A DNA stretch of 45,810 nt from an uncultured Lachnospiraceae bacterium (GCA_934292725.1 CAKQXY010000028.1:1-45810), one strand, 5' to 3'. Positions 1-8,247 are shown, numbered from the stretch's first letter. Notes: generated by a model from the letters alone, not told the origin. A program made the numbers and translations.

Positions 1-73
1 GCCGATGTGGCTCAATTGGCAGAGCAGCTGATTTGTAATCAGCAGGTTATCGGTTCGAGTCCGATCATCGGCT
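1..73 (+). tRNA. tRNA-Thr (anticodon TGT)
   Basis: The cloverleaf folds cleanly. The acceptor arms GCCGATG and CATCGGC pair, with T as discriminator base. The anticodon stem GCTGA/TCAGC holds the loop TTTGTAA, which centres the anticodon TGT (reads ACA). CCA is not encoded. The window starts exactly at base 1 of the tRNA, so its promoter and any upstream tRNAs are not visible. Confidence 0.96.
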
Positions 74-83
74 TTTTTCCTAT

Positions 84-157
84 GGACCCTTAGCTCAGTT
101 GGTTAGAGCAACCGGCTCATAACCGGTCGGTCCCGGGTTCAAGTCCCTGAGGGTCCA
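84..157 (+). tRNA. tRNA with CAT anticodon (elongator Met or lysidine-type Ile2)
   Basis: Acceptor GGACCCT pairs with AGGGTCC and the anticodon loop is CTCATAA, giving CAT. The G1-C72 pair argues against initiator tRNA. CAT tRNAs of this form can be elongator Met or the Ile2 species whose C34 is converted to lysidine by TilS. The GGACC start resembles Gram-positive Ile2, but I cannot settle it by eye. It lies 10 bp after tRNA-Thr, probably in one transcript. Confidence 0.93.
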
Positions 158-207
158 CTGCCAACCAATTTGTCAGATGTCCATAGCGAAAAAAGTTAAA
201 AAAGTTG

Positions 208-236
208 TTGACAAACAGCTAAAGATGTGGTAGCAT
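208..236 (+). promoter_or_regulatory. Sigma-A promoter of tRNA-Asp-Val-Arg
   Basis: A perfect -35 TTGACA (208-213) is followed by a 17-bp spacer and -10 TAGCAT (231-236). It lies 36 bp ahead of tRNA-Asp, so the last three tRNAs have their own promoter. Confidence 0.8.
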
Positions 237-272
237 ATCACATGTTGTTGAGAAAGTTAACAACATAAGTTA

Positions 273-346
273 GGCCCGGTGGCTCAGTTGGTTAGAGCGC
301 CGCCCTGTCACGGCGGAGGTCAAGGGTTCGAACCCCTTTCGGGTCG
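273..346 (+). tRNA. tRNA-Asp (anticodon GTC)
   Basis: Acceptor GGCCCGG pairs with TCGGGTC (two G-T pairs), discriminator G. The anticodon stem CCGCC/GGCGG holds loop CTGTCAC, anticodon GTC. The T-arm AAGGG/CCCTT carries loop TTCGAAC. It is the first tRNA after the promoter at 208-236. Confidence 0.96.
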
Positions 347-382
347 CTAGCTGATTAGATCAGCTACAATTAAATAAAATTT

Positions 383-455
383 GGGGTCTTAGCTCAGCTG
401 GGAGAGCATCTGCCTTACAAGCAGAGGGTCATAGGTTCGAGCCCTATAGGCCCCA
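383..455 (+). tRNA. tRNA-Val (anticodon TAC)
   Basis: Acceptor GGGGTCT pairs with AGGCCCC, discriminator A. The anticodon loop CTTACAA gives TAC. The T-arm ATAGG/CCTAT is perfect. It lies between tRNA-Asp and tRNA-Arg in the same unit. Confidence 0.96.
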
Positions 456-458
456 TAT

Positions 459-532
<74 letters not shown>

Positions 533-540
533 TTATTGAT

Positions 541-572
541 AAGCGGTTTCTGCGAAAGCAGGAGCCGCTTTT
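541..572 (+). terminator. Rho-independent terminator of the tRNA unit
   Basis: AAGCGG and CCGCTT form the outer stem, CTGC/GCAG with a GAAA loop the inner one, and a short T run follows. It is the right distance after tRNA-Arg to end the tRNA transcript. Confidence 0.8.
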
Positions 573-621
573 GTAATATACTCAGTTATAAGGTTTTAAC
601 TTTGAAAAACCGAGATATCAG

Positions 622-650
622 TTTACTTATCTCCATATTGATGATATAAT
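622..650 (+). promoter_or_regulatory. Sigma-A promoter of nagB-nagA
   Basis: -35 TTTACT (622-627), 17-bp spacer, perfect -10 TATAAT (645-650). It is 42 bp from the nagB start. I see no clear NagR/CcpA-type operator in the short leader. Confidence 0.7.
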
Positions 651-691
651 AAAAAGACAAACATTATTTTTTGAAAACGGAGGAAGTTTCA

Positions 692-1423
692 ATGAGAATT
701 TATTCTACCAAGGACTATAAGGAAATGAGCCGCAAGGCTGCAAATCTGATTTCTGCCCAGGTAATCATCAAGCCAGACTGTGTATTAGGTCTTGCAACCG
801 GTTCAACACCAATCGGAATTTATGATCAGCTGGTAGAGTGGTATCATAAGAATGATATCGATTTTTCCGAGGTAACAACTGTTAATCTTGATGAGTATCG
901 CGGACTGACAAAAGAGAACGACCAGAGCTACTATTACTTTATGCATACTCATTTATTTGATCGTGTGAATATTCGCCCGGGTCACTCCTTTATTCCGGAC
1001 GGAACCTGTGAGGACAGCGAGTTTGAGTGCCGTCGCTATGAGAATCAGATTCGTTCTCTTGGCGGAATCGATATGCAGCTTCTTGGACTTGGACGTAATG
1101 GACATATCGGATTTAATGAGCCAGCTGACAGCTTTGCACAGGTAACACATTGCGTAGATCTGACACAGAGCACAATCGATGCTAACAAGCGTTTCTTCGC
1201 GTCAGAGGCAGATGTACCGCGTCAGGCATACACCATGGGTATCGGAACCATCCTTCAGGCAAAGAAGATTCTTCTTGTGGCAAGCGGTGAGGATAAGGCA
1301 GAAGCAGTTAAGAACACATTATTTGGACCAATTACTCCAGCTGTTCCGGCATCTATTCTTCAGATTCATCCGGATGTTACTATCGTTGCAGATGAGGCAG
1401 CTTTGTCTCTTTGCAAGCTGTAA
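692..1423 (+). CDS. nagB: Glucosamine-6-phosphate deaminase
   Basis: It converts glucosamine-6-phosphate to fructose-6-phosphate and ammonia, the last step that brings amino sugars into glycolysis. The 243-residue product matches the short Gram-positive NagB form (about 240 aa, against 266 in E. coli). Visible landmarks are the sugar-phosphate loop LATGSTP (residues 34-40), the catalytic Asp67 in NLDEY, and the active-site segment GRNGHIGFNEP with Asn136, His138 and Glu143. The ATG at 692 was chosen because GGAGGA sits 8 bases before it; an in-frame TTG at 671 has no ribosome binding site. nagA follows after 20 bp, so the two form an operon from the promoter at 622-650. Confidence 0.96.
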   Translation: MRIYSTKDYKEMSRKAANLISAQVIIKPDCVLGLATGSTPIGIYDQLVEWYHKNDIDFSEVTTVNLDEYRGLTKENDQSYYYFMHTHLFDRVNIRPGHSFIPDGTCEDSEFECRRYENQIRSLGGIDMQLLGLGRNGHIGFNEPADSFAQVTHCVDLTQSTIDANKRFFASEADVPRQAYTMGIGTILQAKKILLVASGEDKAEAVKNTLFGPITPAVPASILQIHPDVTIVADEAALSLCKL

Positions 1424-1443
1424 GCAAAAGAAAGGCAAACAGT

Positions 1444-2583
1444 ATGAAAATTTTAAATGCAAAGATCTGCAGCAATGGCCAGATTTTTGATGGAGAGGTT
1501 ACAGTAGACGGCGAGCGCATTGCGTCTGTTACGCCTAAGGAAACGTCATCAAGCTTAGATGAGACCATCATTGATGCAAAAGGTATGTATGTGATTCCAG
1601 GCCTTCTCGATGTTCATTTCCATGGCTGTGTGGGATATGATACCTGTGATGCCTCAAAGGAAGCTTTTGATAAAATAGCAGCATACGAGGGCAGTGAAGG
1701 TGTTCTTGCGATCTGTCCTGCAACGATGACATATCCAGAAGATAAGCTCTCTGAGATTATGGACATTGCAGCAGATTATGAAAGTCCTGAGGGCGCAGAT
1801 TTTGTTGGTCTTCATTTAGAAGGACCATTTATCAATCCTAACCGTGTTGGTGCACAGAACTCTGACTATGTACAAAAGCCAGATGCAGATATGCTTCTTC
1901 GTCTGCAGGAGCGCGCAAAGGGACGTATTCGCATCTGTGATGTTGCACCAGAGACGGAGAATGCAATTGACTTTGTAGAAAAAATCAAAGATCATGTTGC
2001 ATCCGTATCTATTGCACACACTTGTACCGACTACGATACAGCAATGCAGGCATTTAAGCATGGTGCCAATCATCTGACACATGGTTTTAATGCAATGCCA
2101 GGCATTCATCATCGTAAGCCAGGTCCGCTTTCAGCAGCAGCAGATGCTGGCGCTGACGTAGAGCTGATCTGCGATAATGTTCATATTCATCCGGCAGTAG
2201 TACGCCTTGCGTTTAAACTGTTTACAGATGAGCATGTTATTTTAATCAGTGATACTATGAGAGCCTGTGGTCTTGAGGATGGCTGCTACGATTTAGGCGG
2301 TCAGCAGGTAGAGGTAAAGGGAAATCTTGCTACACTTGCATCAGATTCAGCTACAATCGCAGGAAGCGTTACTAACCTGATGAATTGTCTTCGCTGCGCA
2401 GTTAAGACAATGAAAATTCCATTTGCGAGTGCAGTAAAAGCTGCTACTCACAATCCAGCAAGAAGCATTGGCGTATTAGATGATTATGGCGATGTAGAAG
2501 CAGGAAAGTATGCAAACCTGTTGATTCTTGATGAAGAACTGAATATTGTTCACATGATTAAGCGTGGAAAATTAGTGCGCTAA
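1444..2583 (+). CDS. nagA: N-acetylglucosamine-6-phosphate deacetylase
   Basis: It removes acetate from GlcNAc-6-phosphate and feeds NagB. The 379-residue product has the amidohydrolase layout: the metal-binding DVHFHG with His58 and His60, the metal ligand Glu126 in HLEGPF, later histidines in SIAHT and LTHGFNAM, and the catalytic Asp in LISDT. Start 1444 is the first ATG after nagB; its ribosome binding site is weak (AAAGG), so translation may partly depend on ribosomes leaving nagB. The order nagB-nagA reverses the pathway order. A strong hairpin at 2602-2647 ends the operon. Confidence 0.96.
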   Translation: MKILNAKICSNGQIFDGEVTVDGERIASVTPKETSSSLDETIIDAKGMYVIPGLLDVHFHGCVGYDTCDASKEAFDKIAAYEGSEGVLAICPATMTYPEDKLSEIMDIAADYESPEGADFVGLHLEGPFINPNRVGAQNSDYVQKPDADMLLRLQERAKGRIRICDVAPETENAIDFVEKIKDHVASVSIAHTCTDYDTAMQAFKHGANHLTHGFNAMPGIHHRKPGPLSAAADAGADVELICDNVHIHPAVVRLAFKLFTDEHVILISDTMRACGLEDGCYDLGGQQVEVKGNLATLASDSATIAGSVTNLMNCLRCAVKTMKIPFASAVKAATHNPARSIGVLDDYGDVEAGKYANLLILDEELNIVHMIKRGKLVR

Positions 2584-2601
2584 TCAAAGTAACTATAATT
2601 A

Positions 2602-2647
2602 AAAATGGACTGGCTGCAGATTATTTATCTGTTAGCCAGTCCATTTT
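2602..2647. terminator. Bidirectional terminator between nagA and pepF
   Basis: A 14-bp perfect inverted repeat (AAAATGGACTGGCT against AGCCAGTCCATTTT) with an 18-base loop has A residues on its left and T residues on its right. It can terminate nagA on the plus strand and pepF on the minus strand. Confidence 0.85.
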
Positions 2648-2653
2648 ATTTAT

Positions 2654-4465
2654 TTAGTTTTCTTCTTTCTCCAACTCATCAGTCAAACGGCAGATCTCAT
2701 CAATCATGCTGCCAATTGTCTCAATAGTATCAAGAAGAGGTGCATCTGTTGTGATATCCACTTTTGCAAGTGCGGCAAGCTCAACAGGGGTCAGTGTACT
2801 TCCCGCTGCAAGTACCTTCTTCCAGTCATCAACAGCAGTCTGACCTTCCTTTTCAATTCGCTTGCAGACTTGTGTGGCAACAGTCAGTCCGGCGCTGTAT
2901 GTGTAGGAGTAAAGCCCCATATAGTAGTGTGGCTGGCGCATCCATGTAAGTTCGGCTCCATCACAGATTTCCACATCCTCGCCCCAGAAATCCTGAAGAG
3001 TCTTTTTCATGATACTGCTTAATGTATCAGCCTGAACGCTGCCGCCGTTGTCGATAATACGGTATACCTCACGCTGATAAGCAGCCTCCATCAAATGTGT
3101 AACAAAGTTGTGATAATAGGTGTTGCTGATCTGGCAGGAGAGTACCCAGCGGCGGAAACGTTTGTCATCATTTGACTGTAGCAGATAATGTGCCATCAAA
3201 AGCTCGTTCATAGTGGATGGTGCTTCAACGAAGTATGAAGATACATCAGTGTCAAAGATGGACTGTGCGCTGTTGCAGGCACGGAAATGTCCAGCATGAC
3301 CAAGCTCGTGAGCCAGTGTAAAGACATCAGCCATGCGGTCATTCCAACTAAGCAAAATAAAGGAATTAGTTCCGTATGGGCTTGCGCAGAAACCACCAGT
3401 TGACTTTCCTTGATTTTTTGCAAAATCAACCCAACGGTCGCGATATGCTTCTCGTATCATATCTACGTACTCTGGTCCAAGGATAGAAAGACCCTTTTCA
3501 ATATATTCCTTAGAGCCCTCAATAGTTACCTTTGGATCATATTCAGGATCAACAGAAATCTTTAAATCAGCAAATGTCATACGATCCAGTTTGTGAATTT
3601 TCTTTAACAGACGTGCATACTTGCGCATATGAACAGAGAGCTTTGTTGTAATTAAATCAATCTGACGGTCATAAAGCTCACGGCTCACCTTCTGATCAAA
3701 CAAAAGACTGTCAAATACGCTGTCAAAGCCGCGCAGTGTAGCCAGTGTCTTTTCAGTCTGAACCTGTGAATTATAAGCGGCAGCAGTTGTGTTCTCATAC
3801 TGAGCCAGCTTCTTGCTGAAAGCATCAAAAGCACTGCGGCGGATTTGAGTGTCAGATTCATACTCATAGTCATCTTCAAACAGAGAATAGCCAAGCGGAT
3901 AATCCTTGTTATTAGCACGGAAGGAATCAAACTTCATGTCTGCAAGCTTAGTCATGTTGTAAATTTGATAAGGTGTGTTCAAGGTTTGAGAAAGTGCAGA
4001 TAAGGCGCGTTCTGTCTCAGGATGCAGCTGGTGCGGCTTACGGCGAAGTATGTCCTCAAGATAGATGCGGCTGCCGCCGGCAATTGCAATAGAAGCCTTA
4101 AGCGTTTCTTCGCTCTGCTCGGTAATTTCACTATTGATAAAACTCAAACGACTGTTGATGTCAGAAATTATATTCATCACACGGTCATTTCTCTCCTGAT
4201 TGTGGCTGTCATAATAATCAACCGAAACAGCCAGATCAGTATAATTGCCAGTCAGTGTCATCAGGCGAGTCATCTCTTGAAGATCATTTAAGCAGTCACA
4301 AATAGCTTCAGGCGTTGTCAGCTTTCCCTTAAAGCGTTCCTCCATAGAAGCACATAGAGCCTTCATTTTTTCAACATCCCTGTACATTGCTTCCTCAGTC
4401 GGATAAATCAGGGAAAGATCCCATGTCAGTTCAACAGGGACTTCATTTCTCATTGCTAAACTCAT
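2654..4465 (-). CDS. pepF: Oligoendopeptidase F (M3 metallopeptidase)
   Basis: A cytoplasmic zinc peptidase that cleaves medium-length oligopeptides. At 603 residues it has the normal PepF size. The zinc motif is HELGH (near residue 385) inside TLAHELGHAGHF, followed by the downstream Glu region FVEAPSTMNELLM. The N-terminal half is the helical oligopeptidase-F domain, starting VELTWDLSLIYPTEE. The ATG at 4465 has AAAGGTG upstream on the minus strand. The gene converges with nagA and shares its terminator. The region just upstream of its start holds a structured repeat (4518-4705), and no clear promoter is visible there. Confidence 0.95.
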   Translation of the reverse strand: MSLAMRNEVPVELTWDLSLIYPTEEAMYRDVEKMKALCASMEERFKGKLTTPEAICDCLNDLQEMTRLMTLTGNYTDLAVSVDYYDSHNQERNDRVMNIISDINSRLSFINSEITEQSEETLKASIAIAGGSRIYLEDILRRKPHQLHPETERALSALSQTLNTPYQIYNMTKLADMKFDSFRANNKDYPLGYSLFEDDYEYESDTQIRRSAFDAFSKKLAQYENTTAAAYNSQVQTEKTLATLRGFDSVFDSLLFDQKVSRELYDRQIDLITTKLSVHMRKYARLLKKIHKLDRMTFADLKISVDPEYDPKVTIEGSKEYIEKGLSILGPEYVDMIREAYRDRWVDFAKNQGKSTGGFCASPYGTNSFILLSWNDRMADVFTLAHELGHAGHFRACNSAQSIFDTDVSSYFVEAPSTMNELLMAHYLLQSNDDKRFRRWVLSCQISNTYYHNFVTHLMEAAYQREVYRIIDNGGSVQADTLSSIMKKTLQDFWGEDVEICDGAELTWMRQPHYYMGLYSYTYSAGLTVATQVCKRIEKEGQTAVDDWKKVLAAGSTLTPVELAALAKVDITTDAPLLDTIETIGSMIDEICRLTDELEKEEN

Positions 4466-4517
4466 AAAATTTCACCTTTCTCTCAAACTATTGGCTAGTG
4501 CCGTATTGAGCATAGTA

Positions 4518-4705
4518 TATAGTTAACGGGGGATTTTACGAAAGCCCTTCGGTGCAATGGTTTCGTCGCCGGACCAAACTCCGCAGGTTCCTTCTACATT
4601 TTCTATTATCAAACATTACTTTGAAAGACCTGCTCCAAGTGTCCGGCTCGTGAAAGCCATTCACCTTCGGGCTTTGTCGTAACATTGGCTTATCCGTGAA
4701 CTATA
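4518..4705 (-). repeat. Structured palindromic repeat, copy R1
   Basis: The outer arms TATAGTTAACGG and CCGTGAACTATA pair. Inside is a core (4541-4675) with AAGCCC/GGGCTT, GGTG/CACC, GCCGGAC/GTCCGGC and GCAGGT/ACCTGC stems. The stems are separated by the conserved unpaired segments TCGTCG, CCAAACTCCGC, CTCCAAGT and CTCGTGAAAGCC. The same layout recurs at 6984-7171, 8805-8950, 18037-18223 and 23355-23500. This copy lies 53 bp upstream of the pepF start. The flank ATTGGCTTATCC recurs in the shortened copy at 25918-25983. I do not recognise the family. Strand is given by orientation relative to copy R2, taken as plus. Confidence 0.85.
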
Positions 4706-4746
4706 ACATTTTAAGTATATACATTTTTTAATAAAGAAGCAATCTC

Positions 4747-4775
4747 TTGACAGAAAATAAAAAGTATGATAATAT
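4747..4775 (+). promoter_or_regulatory. Sigma-A promoter of the riboswitch-flotillin unit
   Basis: A perfect -35 TTGACA (4747-4752) is followed by GATAAT after 15 bp or TAATAT after 17 bp. Transcription would start close to 4782, just ahead of the riboswitch. Confidence 0.75.
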
Positions 4776-4787
4776 TTTGTCAAGCAA

Positions 4788-4927
4788 ATAAAGGGGAGTA
4801 GCGAAACGCCCAGTATTCTTGTATTTGGGGTGGGTTTGAAACCGTCAGTCGATGCATTTTGCATCCGTATCAAATGAGAAAGCGAGACTTTTATTGCGGT
4901 GTGTGCCGCGGTGGAGGTCTCTTTTTT
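4788..4927 (+). promoter_or_regulatory. yybP-ykoY (manganese) riboswitch with terminator
   Basis: The two hallmark loops of the family are present: GGGGAGTAGC (4793-4802) and ACCGTCAGTCG (about 4846-4856), followed by a small hairpin GATGC/GCATC. This family binds Mn2+ and usually turns genes on at high manganese. The expression platform is visible: GAGAC (4884-4888) pairs with GTCTC (4917-4921) ahead of a T run at 4922-4927. A competing pairing of GTGTGTGCC (about 4900-4907) with GGCACAC just before the ribosome binding site is possible. The downstream genes are a small unknown gene and a flotillin, not a recognised Mn exporter. Confidence 0.87.
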
Positions 4928-4961
4928 ATTATCCTAACCGTGGCACACGGAAAGGAGAGAC

Positions 4962-5396
4962 ATGAGTGATTTCATGATGGAAAGAGAGATTCAAGAAGCT
5001 CTCACAGCAGGGGAAAATGCCCTACAAAGCCTGTATGCAGCGAGTGAGCAGCTAGACAGTGCAAGAAACTGGGGAATTGTCGATTTATTGGGAGGCGGAT
5101 TTTTTACCGATTTAATTAAGCATTCCAAAATGGGAAAAGCAGAGGAGTATCTTTCACAGGCAAGATATTATCTTCAACAGTTCCAAAAAGAATTGCGTGA
5201 TGTCGCAGCAGATGGTACAATACAGTTACAGACGGGTGATTTTTTAAGCTTTGCAGATTTCTTTTTTGACGGAGTGGTAGCCGACTATCTGGTCCAGTCA
5301 AGGATCAATGAGACAAGAAGAAAAGTAGCCGAGGCAATCAGAAGAGTCGAAGAACTTACAGCAAAGTTGCGTGCAAAATATAGTTACTTCAACTAA
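4962..5396 (+). CDS. Small helical protein of unknown function, flotillin partner
   Basis: I do not recognise a family. The 144-residue product has no signal peptide. Helical stretches rich in Glu, Gln and Arg (residues 1-35, 62-85 and 115-140) flank a more hydrophobic middle with LLGGGFFTDLI and FADFFFDGVVADYLV. Such segments suit membrane-surface contact more than membrane crossing. AAAGGAG lies 5 bases before the ATG. The gene is the first one after the yybP-ykoY riboswitch, and the flotillin starts 74 bp after its stop, so both are probably made together and may work together at the membrane. That role is an inference from position only. Confidence 0.75.
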   Translation: MSDFMMEREIQEALTAGENALQSLYAASEQLDSARNWGIVDLLGGGFFTDLIKHSKMGKAEEYLSQARYYLQQFQKELRDVAADGTIQLQTGDFLSFADFFFDGVVADYLVQSRINETRRKVAEAIRRVEELTAKLRAKYSYFN

Positions 5397-5470
5397 GACA
5401 AAAATCACCAGATCAGACACATCAGTTGGGCATAGCAGCAAAGAGGATTCTAGAAAGAGAGGACAACAGT

Positions 5471-6982
5471 ATGAAAACAGCATTGGCAGCAGCACAGCAA
5501 TCATCATTTTTAGACACGGCGGCATTTCCCATTATTATCGCCGTGATCGCAATCATAGCCATTCTTGCAATATTAGCGAGCGGCTACGTTAAGGCACCGC
5601 CGGATCAGGCATACATAATTTCCGGTTTGAAAAAGGAAAGCAAGATCCTTATTGGACGTGCCGGCATTAAGATTCCATTTTTAGAACGAATGGATAAGCT
5701 GTATCTTGGACAGATGACAGTTGATATCAAGACAGAGCAGTCTGTTCCGACAAACGATTTCATCAATGTAAATGTGGATGCAGTTGCAAAGGTAAGAATC
5801 AATCCAACAACAGATGGAATTAAGCTGGCAGCAAAGAACTTCTTAAATAAAAAGCCAGGTGATATCGCACTTGATCTTCAGGATTCCCTTCAGGGTAATA
5901 TGCGTGAGATTATCGGCACATTGTCATTAAAAGTAATTAATACTGACAGAGACTCATTCTCCGATCAGGTTATGATGAAGGCATCAAAGGATATGGATAA
6001 GCTTGGAATTGAGATCCTTTCATGCAACATCCAGAATGTAACAGATGAAAATGGTTTGATCAAGGATCTTGGTGCTGACAACACATCACTTATTAAGAAA
6101 AATGCAGCTATAGCTAAGGCACAGGCCGACAGAGATATAGCTATCGCTCAGGCTGAGGCAGATAAGGCGGCAAATGAGGCGAGAGTTCTTTCAGATACGC
6201 AGATTGCACAGAAAAACAACGAGCTGGAGATTCGCAGGGCAGAACTTAAGATCATATCCGATAATAAAAAGGCTGAGGCAGATGCCGCTTACAAGATTCA
6301 GGCACAGTCACAGCAAAAGAGTATTGAGACAGAGACTGTGAACGCGCAGATTGCAAGAGCAGAGCGTGATGCCGAGTTAAAGAAGCAAGAGGTTGAGATT
6401 GCAAGACAGCGCCTTGATGCAGAAATACGTGCAAAGGCAGATGCAGATCGTTACCGTGAAGAGCAGCAGGCACAGGCAGAGCTGTTCAAGCGCCAGAAAG
6501 AGGCAGAAGCAAAGAAATTTGAGCAACAGCAGGATGCAGAGGCAAAGAAAGCCATGGCAGAGGCAGTTCGCTTTGCCAGAGAGCAGGAAGCAGAAGGTAT
6601 CCGTGCAACTGGTCTTGCAGAGGCAGAAGCCATTCGCGCAAAGGCAACAGCAGAGGCCGAAGGTATAGATAAGAAGGCAGAGGCAATGAAAAAATATGGA
6701 GAGGCCGCAATTATCGAGATGATCATGCAGGCACTTCCAGAAATTGCAAAGAACGTTGCAGAGCCGCTGTCCAAGGTAGATAAGATCACCATGTACGGCG
6801 AAGGAAACAGTGCAAAGATGCTCCAGGATATCATAAACAGTACCACGCAGGTAACAGAAGGACTGGCACAGGGAATGGGAATCGATGTAAAGGCATTATT
6901 ATCAAGCATTGTCGGTGCAAAGATAGCATCAAATACACCAGAAGATACGCAAAAATCTGATTCAGACGAATACGAACAGTAA
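5471..6982 (+). CDS. Flotillin-family membrane scaffold protein
   Basis: Flotillins organise ordered membrane microdomains. The 503-residue product has one membrane segment (residues 18-38, IIIAVIAIIAILAILASGYV), then an SPFH/PHB domain (about 40-220). A long coiled coil full of Glu-Ala repeats follows (about 220-420), then the flotillin-type tail EAMKKYGEAAIIEMIMQALP and TMYGEGN. Size and layout match FloT/YuaG of Bacillus (about 509 aa). The ATG at 5471 follows AGAGAGG; an in-frame TTG at 5426 is less likely. It lies behind a manganese-type riboswitch. A structured repeat begins 2 bp after the stop codon and would be part of the transcript's 3' end. Confidence 0.93.
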   Translation: MKTALAAAQQSSFLDTAAFPIIIAVIAIIAILAILASGYVKAPPDQAYIISGLKKESKILIGRAGIKIPFLERMDKLYLGQMTVDIKTEQSVPTNDFINVNVDAVAKVRINPTTDGIKLAAKNFLNKKPGDIALDLQDSLQGNMREIIGTLSLKVINTDRDSFSDQVMMKASKDMDKLGIEILSCNIQNVTDENGLIKDLGADNTSLIKKNAAIAKAQADRDIAIAQAEADKAANEARVLSDTQIAQKNNELEIRRAELKIISDNKKAEADAAYKIQAQSQQKSIETETVNAQIARAERDAELKKQEVEIARQRLDAEIRAKADADRYREEQQAQAELFKRQKEAEAKKFEQQQDAEAKKAMAEAVRFAREQEAEGIRATGLAEAEAIRAKATAEAEGIDKKAEAMKKYGEAAIIEMIMQALPEIAKNVAEPLSKVDKITMYGEGNSAKMLQDIINSTTQVTEGLAQGMGIDVKALLSSIVGAKIASNTPEDTQKSDSDEYEQ

Positions 6983-6983
6983 A

Positions 6984-7171
6984 AAATTAAGGGCAGACAA
7001 TATTTAAAGCAAAGCCCGAAGGTGAATGGCTTTCACGAGGCGGACACTTGAAGCAGGTCTTTCAAAGTAATGTATGATAAGAAAGAACATAACAGGAACC
7101 TGCTGAGTTTGGTCCGACGACGAAACCATTCACCTTCGGGCTTTCGTAACATGATAACCTGCCCTTAATTT
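6984..7171 (+). repeat. Structured palindromic repeat, copy R2
   Basis: The outer arms AAATTAAGGGCAG and CTGCCCTTAATTT are perfectly complementary but unrelated in sequence to the outer arms of R1. The next stem is near-perfect: AAGCCCGAAGGTGAATGG against CCATTCACCTTCGGGCTT. The inside keeps CACGAG, ACACTTGAAGCAGGT, ACCTGCTGAGTTTGGTCC and GACGAAACC. It starts 2 bp after the flotillin stop. No T run follows, so it is not a normal terminator. Confidence 0.87.
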
Positions 7172-7191
7172 GCAACCTTTTTCATGTTGCC

Positions 7192-7220
7192 TTGACGGTT
7201 GAAAGATGCTGTGCTATTAT
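7192..7220 (+). promoter_or_regulatory. Sigma-A promoter of the lgt unit
   Basis: -35 TTGACG (7192-7197), 17-bp spacer, -10 TATTAT (7215-7220), 54 bp ahead of the small membrane protein gene. Confidence 0.75.
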
Positions 7221-7274
7221 GAGACTAGTCAAAAAAGAACAATAAAAAGAAAGGAATTGTGAAAGGAATTTTGT

Positions 7275-7490
7275 ATGAAAGATCGTTTTGAAGCGAAGCT
7301 TATGCTGTTTATCATACCGGCACTTGCCATTTGGGAAGTATTGTATCAGCTTGTCATAATCAGGTTAATTCCAGCGGCAAAAAATGATACCATTCATGGT
7401 GTAGGATTTGTCGTTTTAGTAGCAGCTGCCTGGCTGATATACCGCAAAAAAGCAGGAACAGAGTATGAGGAGGAAGATCAGGATGCATAG
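7275..7490 (+). CDS. Small two-helix membrane protein
   Basis: A 71-residue protein of unknown function. Two hydrophobic segments (about residues 9-30 and 42-58) are joined by a short loop, with a charged end EYEEEDQDA that should lie in the cytoplasm. Its stop codon overlaps the lgt start by 8 bases, so lgt translation is probably coupled to it. It may help Lgt or only serve to couple translation. No named family was recognised. Confidence 0.7.
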   Translation: MKDRFEAKLMLFIIPALAIWEVLYQLVIIRLIPAAKNDTIHGVGFVVLVAAAWLIYRKKAGTEYEEEDQDA

Positions 7491-8247
7491 TATTTTATTT
7501 TCCATAGGGCCGTTTCACGTTTATGGATATGGCTTTATGATTGCAATAGGAATTATCTGTGCATTTACGATAGGCTGCTTCCTTGCAAAGCGCTCCGGTC
7601 TTGATGATGATGCACTTTTTTCCATGGGACTAGTAGGAATCGTGGGAGGTATTATAGGCGCAAAGCTGCTTTACTATATTGTAGAGTTTCCGTCAATTAT
7701 TGCAGACCCTTCTATTCTTCTTGATTTTGGAGAAGGCTTTGTTGTGTACGGAGGTCTGATTGCAGGCTTTTTAAGCCCGTTAATTTACACCAAAATAAAG
7801 AAGCTTCCCTTCTTGCCATATCTTGACTGTGCAGTGCCAGGAGTCGCATTTGCACAAGGATGCGGACGCATCGGCTGCTTTCTTGCAGGCTGCTGCTATG
7901 GAAAAGAGACATCCGCATGGTATGGTGTCACGTTTCCGGCAGATTGTCTTGCACCGGCAGGTGTATCACTTATTCCAACACAGCTGTTTTCGGCAGCAGG
8001 AGACTTTATATTTGCACTAATTCTTTTTATTTTGCAGAGAACGCTTTACAAAAAGAAGAAAAAAACATCAGGAATTGTTACAGCAGTATATTTGATGCTG
8101 TATGCAGTGGGCCGTTTTCTTATTGAATTTCTGAGAAACGATCCAAGAGGAGCTGTTGGTGTATTGTCAACATCACAGTTTATCGCGATCTTTATGTTTG
8201 CAGCAGGAGCTGTTATGTTAAGCAGATTTGTAAAAAACAGCAACTGA
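7483..8247 (+). CDS. lgt: Prolipoprotein diacylglyceryl transferase
   Basis: It moves diacylglycerol from phosphatidylglycerol onto the lipobox cysteine of prolipoproteins in the membrane. The 254-residue product has about seven hydrophobic segments, the N-terminal SIGPFHVYGYGFM typical of Lgt, the signature region GRIGCFLAGCCYG (E. coli has GRIGNFINGELWG), and the conserved RFLIEFLRNDPRG before the last helix. The Cys-rich signature variant appears in clostridial Lgt proteins. The ATG at 7483 is preferred because GAGGAGG ends 8 bases before it; the in-frame ATG at 7465 precedes that site. Confidence 0.94.
   Translation: MHSILFSIGPFHVYGYGFMIAIGIICAFTIGCFLAKRSGLDDDALFSMGLVGIVGGIIGAKLLYYIVEFPSIIADPSILLDFGEGFVVYGGLIAGFLSPLIYTKIKKLPFLPYLDCAVPGVAFAQGCGRIGCFLAGCCYGKETSAWYGVTFPADCLAPAGVSLIPTQLFSAAGDFIFALILFILQRTLYKKKKKTSGIVTAVYLMLYAVGRFLIEFLRNDPRGAVGVLSTSQFIAIFMFAAGAVMLSRFVKNSN

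Noticed and set aside
84..157. Initiator tRNA-fMet
   Set aside because: The first base pair is a normal G-C, and the anticodon stem lacks the three consecutive G-C pairs of initiators.
4661..4873. Minus-strand open frame over R1 and the riboswitch
   Set aside because: It crosses the promoter and aptamer of the flotillin unit and resembles no protein.
6984..7171. Palindromic repeats as ordinary Rho-independent terminators
   Set aside because: Stems are not followed by T runs, and the internal loops are conserved, which terminators do not need.
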